DNA of 64,000 nt from Rhodoferax sp. TS-BS-61-7 (GTDB lineage Bacteria > Pseudomonadota > Gammaproteobacteria > Burkholderiales > Burkholderiaceae_C): NCBI RefSeq assembly GCF_002943465.1, contig NZ_PTQY01000006.1, positions 62,001 to 126,000 on the forward strand, read 5' to 3'. A program made the position numbers and the translations under genes. This document shows, piece by piece, positions 35,499-45,477 of this stretch. The first letter of the stretch is position 1; the number at the start of each line of letters is the position of its first letter. The notes beneath the pieces were generated by a model. It searched no databases. It saw nothing but the letters and a program-made list of their open reading frames with translations, and was not told where the DNA came from.

Positions 35499-37937
35499 TC
35501 AGGCTTTGACGGCTTCGAACTGGCGGGTGTCGACCTGCGCGTCCTGGAAGTCAAACCAGGGATCGGGCTCACCGTCCAGCGCGAACAGCAGCTCCTCGTT
35601 CAGGGCCTTGCGGCCTTCGGCATCTTCCAGAATGCGCTTCTTCACATAGTCCAGGCCCACGCGGCTTACATAGTGCACCGTGCGTTCCAGGTACCAGCCT
35701 TCCTTGCGGTAGAGCTGCATGAAAGCGCCGGTGTACTCCAGCACTTCTTCGGTTGTTTTGAGCTTGACGAAGAAGTGCGCCACCTCGGTCTTGATACCAC
35801 CGTTGCCGGCGATGTACATCTCCCAGCCGCTGTCCACGCCAATGATGCCCACGTCCTTGATGCCGGCCTCAGCGCAATTGCGCGGGCAGCCCGACACGGC
35901 GTACTTGACCTTGTGCGGTGCATACATGCGCCAGTGGGCGCGCTCCAGGTCCTTGCCCATCTGGGTGCTGTCCTGCGTGCCCATGCGGCACCACTCGGAG
36001 CCCACGCAGGTCTTCACCGTGCGCAGGGCCTTGGCGTAGGCGTGGCCGCTGGGCATGCCGATGTCCTTCCACACGCTCACCAGGTCTTCCTTCTTCACGC
36101 CCAGCAAGTCGATACGCTGGCCGCCGGTGACCTTGACGGTGGGGATCTTGTACTTGTCCACCGCGTCGGCAATCTTGCGCAGCTCGTTGGCCGTGGTTTC
36201 GCCGCCCCACATGCGTGGGATGACCGAGTAGGTGCCGTCCTTCTGGATGTTGGCGTGGCTGCGTTCGTTGATGAAGCGGCTTTGTGGGTCGTCTTTGGCT
36301 TGTTTGGGCCAGCTGCTGATCAGGTAATAGTTCAGCGCAGGGCGGCAGCTGGAGCAGCCGTTGGGGGTCTTCCAGCCCATGCCCTGTTGTACCGCGGCAA
36401 TGGTGAGGTACTTGTTGGCGAAGATGGCATCGCGCACTTCCTGGTGGCTGTGCTCGGTGCAGCTGCACATGGCCTTCTTCTTGGGGGTGGCGGAGTAGTC
36501 ACCACCGGCGGTGAACATGATGATCTGTTCCACCAGACCGGTGCAGGAGCCACACGATGCGCTGGCCTTGGTGTGCTTCTTCACCTCGTCCAGGGTGAAC
36601 AGGCCTTTTTCCTTGATGGCCTTGCAGATGGTGCCCTTGTTCACGCCGTTGCAACCGCAGACTTCGTCGCTGTCGGCCATGGCGGCGGCCTTGTTCTGGC
36701 CCTGGTGGCCCACGTCACCAATGTTGGAGCCGCTTTCGCCAAACATCAGTTTGTCGCGGATGTCGGCAATGCTGCGGCCGTCGCGCAGCAGCTTGAAGTA
36801 CCAGCTGCCGTCCACGGTGTCGCCGTACATGCAGGCGCCCACCAGTTTGTCGTTTTTGATGACCAGTTTTTTGTAGACGCCGCCAAAGGGGTCGCTCATC
36901 ACAATTTCTTCGGTGCCTTCGCCGCCCTGGAATTCGCCGGCGCTGAACAGGTCGATGCCCGTGACTTTGAGCTTGGTGGAGGTGAGCGAGCCGGTGTAGC
37001 GGCCAATGCCGTACATGGCCAGGTGGTTGGCGGCCACTTTGGCCTGCTCAAACAGCGGGGCGACCAGACCGTAGGCAATGCCGCGGTGGGCGGCGCATTC
37101 ACCCACGCTGTAGATACGGGCGTCGGTCACGGTTTGCATGGTGTCGGTCACCACAATGCCGCGGTCCACATGCAGACGCATGCTGGCGGCCAGTTCGGTG
37201 TTGGGGCGAATGCCCACGGCCATCACCACCAAGTCGGCCGGTACTTCGGTGCCGTCCTTGAACTTGATGGCCTTCACGCGGCCGTCTTCACCACCCACCA
37301 ACTCCTGGGTTTGTGCACCCATCAGGAACTGCAGGCCACGCTCTTCCAGCGACTTGCGCAGCAGGCCACCGGCCACGGTGTCCAGCTGGCGTTCCATCAG
37401 CGTGGGCATCACGTGCACCACACTCACGGTCATGCCACGCAGCATCAGGCCGTTGGCCGCTTCCAGGCCCAGCAGGCCGCCGCCAATGACCACGGCATGT
37501 TTGTACTTGGTGGCCGCGTCGATCATCGCGTTGGTGTCGGCAATGTCGCGGTAGGCGATCACGCCTTGCAGGTCTTTGCCGGGGATGGGCAGGATGAAGG
37601 GGTTGGAGCCGGTGCAGATCAGCAGGCGGTCGTACTCGGCCTCAGTACCGTCGGATGCCTTGACGATGCGTTTGACGCGGTCCACTTCCACCACTTTTTT
37701 GCCGGCGTGCAGCGTGATGTTGTTCTCCGTGTACCACTCAAACGAGTTCAGCACGATCTCGTCCAGCGTCTGCTCGCCGGCCAGCACCGGGCTCAGCAGG
37801 ATGCGGTTGTAGTTGGGGTGGGGTTCGGCGCCAAAGACGGTGATGTCGTACAGGTCCGGGGCCACCTTGAGCAATTCCTCAATGGTGCGCACGCCGGCCA
37901 TGCCGTTGCCAATCATTACCAGTTTCGATTTTTTCAT
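35499..37937 (-). CDS. nirB: NAD(P)H nitrite reductase large subunit NirB
   Basis: 812 residues from ATG at 37937. The N-terminal FAD and NAD Rossmann parts (KLVMIGNGMAGVRTIEELL, VVIGGGLLGLEAANGL, YSVGECAAH) are followed by a BFD [2Fe-2S] region (CGCNGVNKGTICKAI with CGSCTG). The sulfite/nitrite reductase half comes last, with siroheme-[4Fe-4S] cysteines in TCVGSEWCRMGTQDS and GCPRNCAEAG. It reduces nitrite to ammonium with six electrons. It is first in a seven-gene minus-strand operon. The 195-base leader begins at a sigma-54 promoter and contains two ANTAR-type hairpins. Confidence 0.95.
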   Translation of the reverse strand: MKKSKLVMIGNGMAGVRTIEELLKVAPDLYDITVFGAEPHPNYNRILLSPVLAGEQTLDEIVLNSFEWYTENNITLHAGKKVVEVDRVKRIVKASDGTEAEYDRLLICTGSNPFILPIPGKDLQGVIAYRDIADTNAMIDAATKYKHAVVIGGGLLGLEAANGLMLRGMTVSVVHVMPTLMERQLDTVAGGLLRKSLEERGLQFLMGAQTQELVGGEDGRVKAIKFKDGTEVPADLVVMAVGIRPNTELAASMRLHVDRGIVVTDTMQTVTDARIYSVGECAAHRGIAYGLVAPLFEQAKVAANHLAMYGIGRYTGSLTSTKLKVTGIDLFSAGEFQGGEGTEEIVMSDPFGGVYKKLVIKNDKLVGACMYGDTVDGSWYFKLLRDGRSIADIRDKLMFGESGSNIGDVGHQGQNKAAAMADSDEVCGCNGVNKGTICKAIKEKGLFTLDEVKKHTKASASCGSCTGLVEQIIMFTAGGDYSATPKKKAMCSCTEHSHQEVRDAIFANKYLTIAAVQQGMGWKTPNGCSSCRPALNYYLISSWPKQAKDDPQSRFINERSHANIQKDGTYSVIPRMWGGETTANELRKIADAVDKYKIPTVKVTGGQRIDLLGVKKEDLVSVWKDIGMPSGHAYAKALRTVKTCVGSEWCRMGTQDSTQMGKDLERAHWRMYAPHKVKYAVSGCPRNCAEAGIKDVGIIGVDSGWEMYIAGNGGIKTEVAHFFVKLKTTEEVLEYTGAFMQLYRKEGWYLERTVHYVSRVGLDYVKKRILEDAEGRKALNEELLFALDGEPDPWFDFQDAQVDTRQFEAVKA

Positions 37938-37969
37938 AGTGGCGACTCCAAAGAACGAGACAAACGCGG

Positions 37970-38033
37970 ATGTGGCGGGGCCACATGCCAGAAATAAGGG
38001 GGTAGAGGAGATCCGCGCCTTAAGCAAAGGCGC
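37970..38033 (-). promoter_or_regulatory. nirB: Hairpins in the 3' part of the nirB leader (weak terminator candidate)
   Basis: Two perfect stems lie downstream of the tandem hexaloop hairpins. One is GCGCCTT, five-base loop, AAGGCGC (38015-38033). The other is ATGTGGC, three-base loop, GCCACAT (37970-37986), followed on the minus strand by a broken T-rich stretch (GTTTGTCTCGTTCTTT). The second is the better candidate for the attenuator that ANTAR binding would relieve, but its T run is poor. Confidence 0.45.
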
Positions 38034-38065
38034 ACCAGCAAGCACTGGCCTTGGACAGCCCTGTG

Positions 38066-38131
38066 CTGCGCGACGTCGTTGTGCGCAGAACCTTGCCGGC
38101 TGTCATCTCGTTTGGACGCGTCGTTGCGCCC
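38066..38131 (-). promoter_or_regulatory. nirB: Tandem hexaloop ANTAR-binding hairpins in the nirB leader
   Basis: On the minus strand GGGCGC-AACGAC-GCGTCC (38131-38114) is a six-base-pair stem with a six-base loop. Further on, CTGCGCAC-AACGAC-GTCGCGCAG (38088-38066) is an eight-base-pair stem with one bulged C and the same loop. Both loops have A at position 1 and G at position 4, the recognition feature known for ANTAR antiterminators. The first starts at the predicted transcription start of the sigma-54 promoter. Confidence 0.75.
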
Positions 38132-38142
38132 AGCTCAGCTAA

Positions 38143-38158
38143 TGCAAGAGCTGTGCCA
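38143..38158 (-). promoter_or_regulatory. nirB: Sigma-54 promoter of the nirB operon
   Basis: On the minus strand TGGCACAGCTCTTGCA matches the -24/-12 consensus TGGCACG-N4-TTGCA at all but one position, with GG and GC ten bases apart. The start would be near 38132, about 195 bases before the nirB ATG. Implies RpoN and an enhancer-binding protein such as NtrC. Confidence 0.8.
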
Positions 38159-38268
38159 TATGATCGGCGCCTGGCCACGCAGGCCTGCCACCCTGGCCCC
38201 CTGGTGCGCGAATTGCGTGACCTTGAGGGGCCGACCAGCCCCGTTTTCCCCAGCTACACCTGTTATTT

Positions 38269-39570
38269 ATGACCTCCGCCCTGCTGTGCTCCTCCCGCCA
38301 AAAAACCGCACCCACGCTGGCCGCCGACCTGGCGGCGGCGGGCATTGCGGTGCTGGCCACGGTGGAGGATTGCAGCAAGTTGGTGCAGGCCTTGGTGCTG
38401 CACGCACCAGATGTGGTGATCTGCGACCTGCCGTTGCCCACGGCGGCCTGGCTCCAGGCGCTGCAGATGGTGGGGCAGACCGTACCCCGCCCGCTGATCG
38501 TTTTCACCCATGACACGGATGCCGCCCATATCCAGCAGGCCACCGACAGCGGGGTGCATGTGTACGTGGTGCACGGCTATGGCGCCAACCGCCTGCGCCC
38601 CCTGATCCACTTGGCGCAGGCCCGGTTTCAGAAAGAGCGGCAGCAGCGCGAGGCCTTTGAGGACATGGCCACCCGGTTTGAGGAGCGTAAGGCCGTAGAC
38701 CGGGCCAAGGGCATCCTGATGCGGGCCCAGAGCCTGTCAGACGATGATGCTTTCCGCACGCTGCGCTCGGCCGCCATGAATTCCAACCAGCGCATGGGCC
38801 AGCTGTCGCAGCACATCATCCAGTCAGCCCACTTTGCCGAGGCGGTTAACCGCTCGGGCCAGTTGCGCATGTTGTCGCAGCGCCTGGTCAAGCTGCACCT
38901 GCTGCAAGCCGCGGGGGTGCAGCCGGTGCACCATGCGGCGCTGCTGAAAGACTCTTTGCAGTGGGTGGATAGCAACTTTGCCCTGTTGCGCAAAAACCTG
39001 TCCCAGCCCACCTATGGCGACCTGTTGGAGCAGGTGGCCCAAACCTGGGAGCTACTCAAGGCCGCCCTGGCCCAGGGCAGCACCGATGTGGTGGAGCAGC
39101 AGGCCGAGGCGCTGCTGCTGGGGGCCGAGCGCCTGACCACCAACCTGGAAAGCTCGGGCGCGGCAGCACCCCTGCATGTGCTGAACTTGGCCGGGCGCCA
39201 GCGCATGTTGTCCCAGCGCTATAGCAAATACGTGCTGCTGTCCCTGGTGGGCGAGGGCGCCGTGGTGGACCTGGCCCAGGCCAGCATGCGCGCCGCCCAG
39301 CGCGAGTTTGAAGACGCGCTCACGTACCTCAACGGCATTCCCCTGAGCACCCCCGACATCCATGGTGCGCTGGGTGCCGCCGGAGTGGCCTGGCTGCAAA
39401 TGGTGGCTGCCGCCCAGGACGCGCAGCGCCTGGCGGGCAGCCCGCGCAGCGCACGCCTGCAAGAGCTGGCCACTGGCAGTGAGACCTTGCTGGGTCTGTT
39501 TGAACAGCTCTCCACCCATTACGAACGCAGCATGCAGATGCTGTTGGGTGAGCCGGAAGACAAGGGTTAA
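38269..39570 (+). CDS. Receiver-ANTAR protein with two C-terminal PilJ/NarX-type sensory domains
   Basis: 433 residues in an unusual order. First is a NasT-like receiver domain (1-118; D53 in VICDLP). Next is a coiled ANTAR RNA-binding domain (about 126-187: FEERKAVDRAKGILM, SLSDDDAFRTLRSAAM). Two P-box sensory domains complete it: FAEAVNRSGQLRMLSQRL (189-206) and VLNLAGRQRMLSQRY (304-318), each with following helices. No membrane segment, so nitrate or nitrite would be sensed in the cytoplasm and passed directly to the RNA-binding part, as NasR does with an unrelated NIT domain. It is divergent from nirB, whose leader has two ANTAR-type hairpins. No clear ribosome binding site is seen before the ATG. 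The function is inferred. Confidence 0.82.
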   Translation: MTSALLCSSRQKTAPTLAADLAAAGIAVLATVEDCSKLVQALVLHAPDVVICDLPLPTAAWLQALQMVGQTVPRPLIVFTHDTDAAHIQQATDSGVHVYVVHGYGANRLRPLIHLAQARFQKERQQREAFEDMATRFEERKAVDRAKGILMRAQSLSDDDAFRTLRSAAMNSNQRMGQLSQHIIQSAHFAEAVNRSGQLRMLSQRLVKLHLLQAAGVQPVHHAALLKDSLQWVDSNFALLRKNLSQPTYGDLLEQVAQTWELLKAALAQGSTDVVEQQAEALLLGAERLTTNLESSGAAAPLHVLNLAGRQRMLSQRYSKYVLLSLVGEGAVVDLAQASMRAAQREFEDALTYLNGIPLSTPDIHGALGAAGVAWLQMVAAAQDAQRLAGSPRSARLQELATGSETLLGLFEQLSTHYERSMQMLLGEPEDKG

Positions 39571-39629
39571 CCCGCACAAATTTGGTGCGGTGCGGCATTC
39601 CTGGGCACCAAAATTGCTTATCTTGGTGC

Positions 39630-41390
39630 ATGGCATTTGATATTGATATTGGTTTTGCTTCGCAAGCCGGGCGCAAGGCGCTGAACGAAGACTTTTGTGC
39701 GGCCATGTTGCCCACCCCAGGGCAAGAGGACCACGGCTCTATCGTGGCCATTGCCGATGGCGTGAGTGCCGGTGGCATGGGGCGCGAGGCGGCGCAGACC
39801 ACGGTCACCAGTTTGGTGCGCGATTACTTTGGCACGCCCGAAACCTGGGACACCACGGTGGCGCTGGACCGCATCATTGCCGCGCAAAACGCCTGGTTGT
39901 GTGGCATCAACCGGCGCCGCCAGCCCGCCATGGGTCTGACCACACTCACCGCGCTGGTGCTGCGCGGCCAGTCTTACACGCTGGCCCATGTGGGCGACAC
40001 CCGCTGTTACCTGGTGCGCGACGGTAAGGCCACCCAGCTCACGCAAGACCATGTGGTCAACCACCCCGATTTCAAGCACCAACTGCTGCGTTCTGTGGGC
40101 GCCGAAGACCGCTTGGTGGTGGACTACCTGCAAGGCGACCTGCAGGTGGGCGATGTGTTTATCTTGATGACGGACGGTGTGCACGGTGAGGTGTCTGCCC
40201 GGCGCCTGCCCGAGGTGGCCGCCATGCCGGACGCGCGCGAGGCCAGCGAAAAACTGGTGGACCAGGCCCTGACCAAGGGCAGCAACGACAACGTGTCTGC
40301 CATCGTGGTGCGTGTGCGCGGCTTGCAGGAGGCCACGCTGGCTGATGCCAACCGCATGGCCCAGGCCCTGCCGATTCCCCCGCGCCTGAAGGTGGCCGAT
40401 GTGCTGGACGGCTTCACTGTGACGGCGCCCATTGCCGACAACGGCATCAATGTGCTGTACCAGATTCGTGACCCCGCGACCCAGACCTTGTACGCCCTCA
40501 AAACGCTGAACACGGCCCGCGCCCATGACCAGGAAGAACGCGCCATGTTGGCCCACGAGGCCTGGCTGGCGCAGCGCATGCAAAGCTCACGCGCGGCCGA
40601 CAACCTGGTGGCGGTGCACGACACGCTGCCCACGGGCCGCGAGCGCTCGGCGTTTTATGTGTTGTACGACTGGCATGGTGGCGAAACACTGCAGCAGCTG
40701 CTGGACAAACAGACGCGTGTGGCGCCGGCCGTGGCACTGGGGTATGCCATGCAGGCCCTGCGCGCGCTGGGCCGCCTGCACCGCCAGGGTGTGGTGCACC
40801 GCGACATCAAACCCGCCAACCTGCACCTGGGCGACGACGGTGTGTTGCGTGTGCTGGACCTGGGCGTGGCCCTGAGCGGGCGCGAGCCCGCCGCCATGCG
40901 TGCGTTACACGCCGGCACGCCCAGCTACGTGAACCCAGAGCAGTGGGGCTTTCGCACCAAGGCGGCCAATGGCAAGGGCGAGGCGGAGGAGGGCGAGGCC
41001 CAACTGCCCAACGCGCAGAGCGACCTGTTTGCACTGGGCGTGACGCTGTACCAGCTGCTCACCGGCAAGCTGCCGTATGGCGAGGTGCTGCCCTACCAGG
41101 TGGGCCGCTACTACCGCGACCCCACCGCCCCCAGCCGCCACAACCCCGAGGTGCCGATCTGGCTGGACCACGTGTTGCAAAAAGCCGTGGCGCGCGACCA
41201 GCGCCAGCGCTTTGAGACCGCCGAAGAGTTTTTGCTGGCACTGGAGCGCGGTGCTTCACGCCCGCTCAACGCTCCCCAGGGCACGCCGCTGATGCAGCGT
41301 GACCCCAGCTTCGTCTGGAAGCTGGCCACTTTCGTGTTGGGGCTGGTCAATCTCTTGCTGGTGTACTGGCTGCTCTTCCTGCCCAAGTAG
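39630..41390 (+). CDS. PP2C phosphatase - serine/threonine kinase fusion with C-terminal membrane helix
   Basis: 586 residues from ATG at 39630, 59 bases after the ANTAR gene. The N-terminal PPM phosphatase (1-235) has KALNED, ADGVSAGGMG, AHVGDTRCYL, MTDGVHGE and SNDNVSAIV, all metal-site motifs. A Hanks-type kinase (about 258-545) has K291 in YALKTL, the catalytic HRDIKPAN (390-397) and DLG (410-412) in place of DFG. It ends in one membrane helix (FVLGLVNLLLVYWLLFLPK). The same fusion sits between the nitrate transporter and nirB genes in Pseudomonas, which supports a role in control of nitrate assimilation. Targets are unknown. Confidence 0.87.
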   Translation: MAFDIDIGFASQAGRKALNEDFCAAMLPTPGQEDHGSIVAIADGVSAGGMGREAAQTTVTSLVRDYFGTPETWDTTVALDRIIAAQNAWLCGINRRRQPAMGLTTLTALVLRGQSYTLAHVGDTRCYLVRDGKATQLTQDHVVNHPDFKHQLLRSVGAEDRLVVDYLQGDLQVGDVFILMTDGVHGEVSARRLPEVAAMPDAREASEKLVDQALTKGSNDNVSAIVVRVRGLQEATLADANRMAQALPIPPRLKVADVLDGFTVTAPIADNGINVLYQIRDPATQTLYALKTLNTARAHDQEERAMLAHEAWLAQRMQSSRAADNLVAVHDTLPTGRERSAFYVLYDWHGGETLQQLLDKQTRVAPAVALGYAMQALRALGRLHRQGVVHRDIKPANLHLGDDGVLRVLDLGVALSGREPAAMRALHAGTPSYVNPEQWGFRTKAANGKGEAEEGEAQLPNAQSDLFALGVTLYQLLTGKLPYGEVLPYQVGRYYRDPTAPSRHNPEVPIWLDHVLQKAVARDQRQRFETAEEFLLALERGASRPLNAPQGTPLMQRDPSFVWKLATFVLGLVNLLLVYWLLFLPK

Positions 41391-41406
41391 GCAGGAAGCG
41401 CTTGGT

Positions 41407-43842
<2,436 letters not shown>

Positions 43843-43877
43843 CTAGGATGGACTCACCACTCGAAGGGACACAGCCA

Positions 43878-44051
43878 ATGAGAAAAGTTCGGCAGCCTGT
43901 GAAATCCTTGACACCTCCGATGCAGCAGAAACAGCCGCGTCTGACGTCATTCCAGCGAGATTTGCAACGGCACATGAAGTGCAGCGCCCAAAGCGCCGCC
44001 TGGTTTGATGCCTTGCTGAGCCGAGAGAGCCCCTCCAAGCTGGACCACTGA
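43878..44051 (+). CDS. Small basic protein of unknown function
   Basis: 57 residues starting MRKVRQPVKSLTPPMQQKQPRLTSF in pieces and ending SRESPSKLDH; rich in K, R and Q, with a helical-looking middle (FQRDLQRHMKCSAQSAAWFDALL). A weak GAAGGG lies about ten bases before the ATG. The frame extends upstream to 43767 but that part has no coding character. I do not recognise it. It may be a real small gene or a chance frame in the gap between katG and the next gene. Confidence 0.35.
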   Translation: MRKVRQPVKSLTPPMQQKQPRLTSFQRDLQRHMKCSAQSAAWFDALLSRESPSKLDH

Positions 44052-44132
44052 GCGGTTTGGGGTTTTCGCTGTTGTGTGGGGGTGAGTGCCCGGCATGCGC
44101 TAAAGTGCTCCAACGCACTTTGGAGCCCCCGT

Positions 44133-44645
44133 ATGCACCCTGACACGATGAAACACAAAGCGAGCCTCTGGTTCGGCGAGTTTGGTACTTCCGTGCACAT
44201 CACCGATGTGCACTGGGAAGGTGACATCAGCCAACAGGAGCTGATCGCGGTTGCCGACCAGATTTCCCCGGATTGGCAGACGATTGATCTGGAGCTCGAC
44301 CCTCACCACCCCTGCCACGGGCAGACCTACCGCCTGGCCCGCCCCTGGCCCAACCCCGAAGAGGCCGAAGATGCCCTGCGTGCCATCGAGATGGAGGACG
44401 CGCTGGATGGCCAGTACGTGTGGGTGCACTGCTGCCAGATCGTCATCGACCCGCGCGGCGAACTGATCGACGAAGCCGGGCGCGCATACCGCCAGAGTTT
44501 CAGCACCGTGATGTTTTGCACCGAGTTCACCTCGTTCGAGGACATTGCATTGCAATGTGACGAACACTTTGGCAAAGGCGAGTGGGACGAGTATGAGCTG
44601 TACCTGGACGACGAGTTGCCGACGCCCGTGGCCTCGTTTGGCTAA
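44133..44645 (+). CDS. Acidic protein of unknown function
   Basis: 170 residues from ATG at 44133, with TGGAG eight bases before it (a second Met follows at 44148). Soluble, strongly acidic and rich in aromatic residues (WPNPEEAEDALRAIEMEDALDG, then HCCQIVIDPRGELIDEAGRAY). It ends GEWDEYELYLDDELPTPVASFG. Codon use looks like that of neighbours. I recognise no domain. It lies 18 bases before the DUF3750 gene, so the two may be co-transcribed. Confidence 0.7.
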   Translation: MHPDTMKHKASLWFGEFGTSVHITDVHWEGDISQQELIAVADQISPDWQTIDLELDPHHPCHGQTYRLARPWPNPEEAEDALRAIEMEDALDGQYVWVHCCQIVIDPRGELIDEAGRAYRQSFSTVMFCTEFTSFEDIALQCDEHFGKGEWDEYELYLDDELPTPVASFG

Positions 44646-44663
44646 CACCACACACAGGCCACT

Positions 44664-45446
44664 GTGAAACTGCTGTCGCGTCTGGGCCTTACGGTCTTTT
44701 TGGGGGGGCTGGTGTGGGTCGCCCAAGGGGTGCACGCACAACAGAACCCCACCCGCAACTGGGCGACGGCGCCCCGACATTCCTCGGGCATGGCACCAGA
44801 CCCGGTGCAACAAGCCGGTCTGGCGATCGTGCAGGTGTATGCGGCGCCCACCTACGGCTGGCGGGGTAACTTTGCAGTGCACCCGTGGATCATTTACAAA
44901 CGCAAGGGCGAGGTGGCCTACACCCGTTACGACGTGGTGGGGTGGCGTGCACCGCAGGTAGTGCAGCGCAACTATGCGATTCCCGACGGGCTCTGGTACG
45001 GCTCGGTCCCTGCGCTGCTGGTGGACCACCGGGGTGCGGAGGTGGAGGCCATGATTGATGGCATTGAAGCCGCCGTGGCCAGTTACCCCTTTTCCGACCA
45101 GTACCGCAGCTACCCGGGCCCCAACAGCAATACCTTTCTGGCCCACATCGGGCGCGAGGTGAAGGCGTTGCAGCTTGACCTGCCCGCCAACGCCATTGGC
45201 AAGGACTACCGGCCGCTGACCAACCCGGTGGGTGTATCGCCCTCGGGCTCCGGCCTGCAAATCTCTTTGCTTGGTTTGCTGGGCGTGAGTGTGGGGCTGC
45301 AGGAAGGCCTGGAGATGAATGTGCTGGGCCTGAATTTCGGCATTGACCTCAACGCGCCGGCACTGCGTTTGCCGTTTGTGGGGCGTATGGGTATGCGGGA
45401 TACGCCTGCACCCGACGACACCGCCCGCGCGGCGGCGGGCGGTTAA
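44664..45446 (+). CDS. Exported DUF3750 protein
   Basis: 260 residues, GTG start followed by a signal peptide (KLLSRLGLTVFLGGLVWVAQGVHA, cleavage near residue 25). The DUF3750 pattern is clear: NWATAPRHSSGMAPDP, VQVYAAPTYGWRGNFAVHPWI, IEAAVASYPFSDQYRSYPGPNSNTF and LDLPANAIGKDY. The C-terminal hydrophobic stretch (QISLLGLLGVSVGLQEGLEMNVLGLNFG) is also typical. Biochemical function is unknown; the conserved H-P-W and P-G-P-N-S-N motifs suggest an enzyme-like pocket. Confidence 0.78.
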   Translation: MKLLSRLGLTVFLGGLVWVAQGVHAQQNPTRNWATAPRHSSGMAPDPVQQAGLAIVQVYAAPTYGWRGNFAVHPWIIYKRKGEVAYTRYDVVGWRAPQVVQRNYAIPDGLWYGSVPALLVDHRGAEVEAMIDGIEAAVASYPFSDQYRSYPGPNSNTFLAHIGREVKALQLDLPANAIGKDYRPLTNPVGVSPSGSGLQISLLGLLGVSVGLQEGLEMNVLGLNFGIDLNAPALRLPFVGRMGMRDTPAPDDTARAAAGG

Positions 45447-45477
45447 TTCCTGCGGTATCCGCTACAGCGAAACGTCC

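Noticed and set aside
35217-37997. 926-codon open frame on the plus strand
   Set aside because: It is the antisense shadow of nirB and the P-box gene: His/Ala-rich, low complexity, no motifs. Long antisense frames are common in this GC-rich sequence.
37938-38045. Upstream extension of nirB to 38045
   Set aside because: The extra 36 codons have no NirB similarity and overlap the leader hairpins; MKKSKLVMIGNGMAG is the natural start.
38159-38268. NtrC site upstream of the nirB promoter
   Set aside because: GGTGC and GCACC-like pieces exist (near 38210) but in the wrong orientation for TGCACC-N5-GGTGCA; not strong enough to list.
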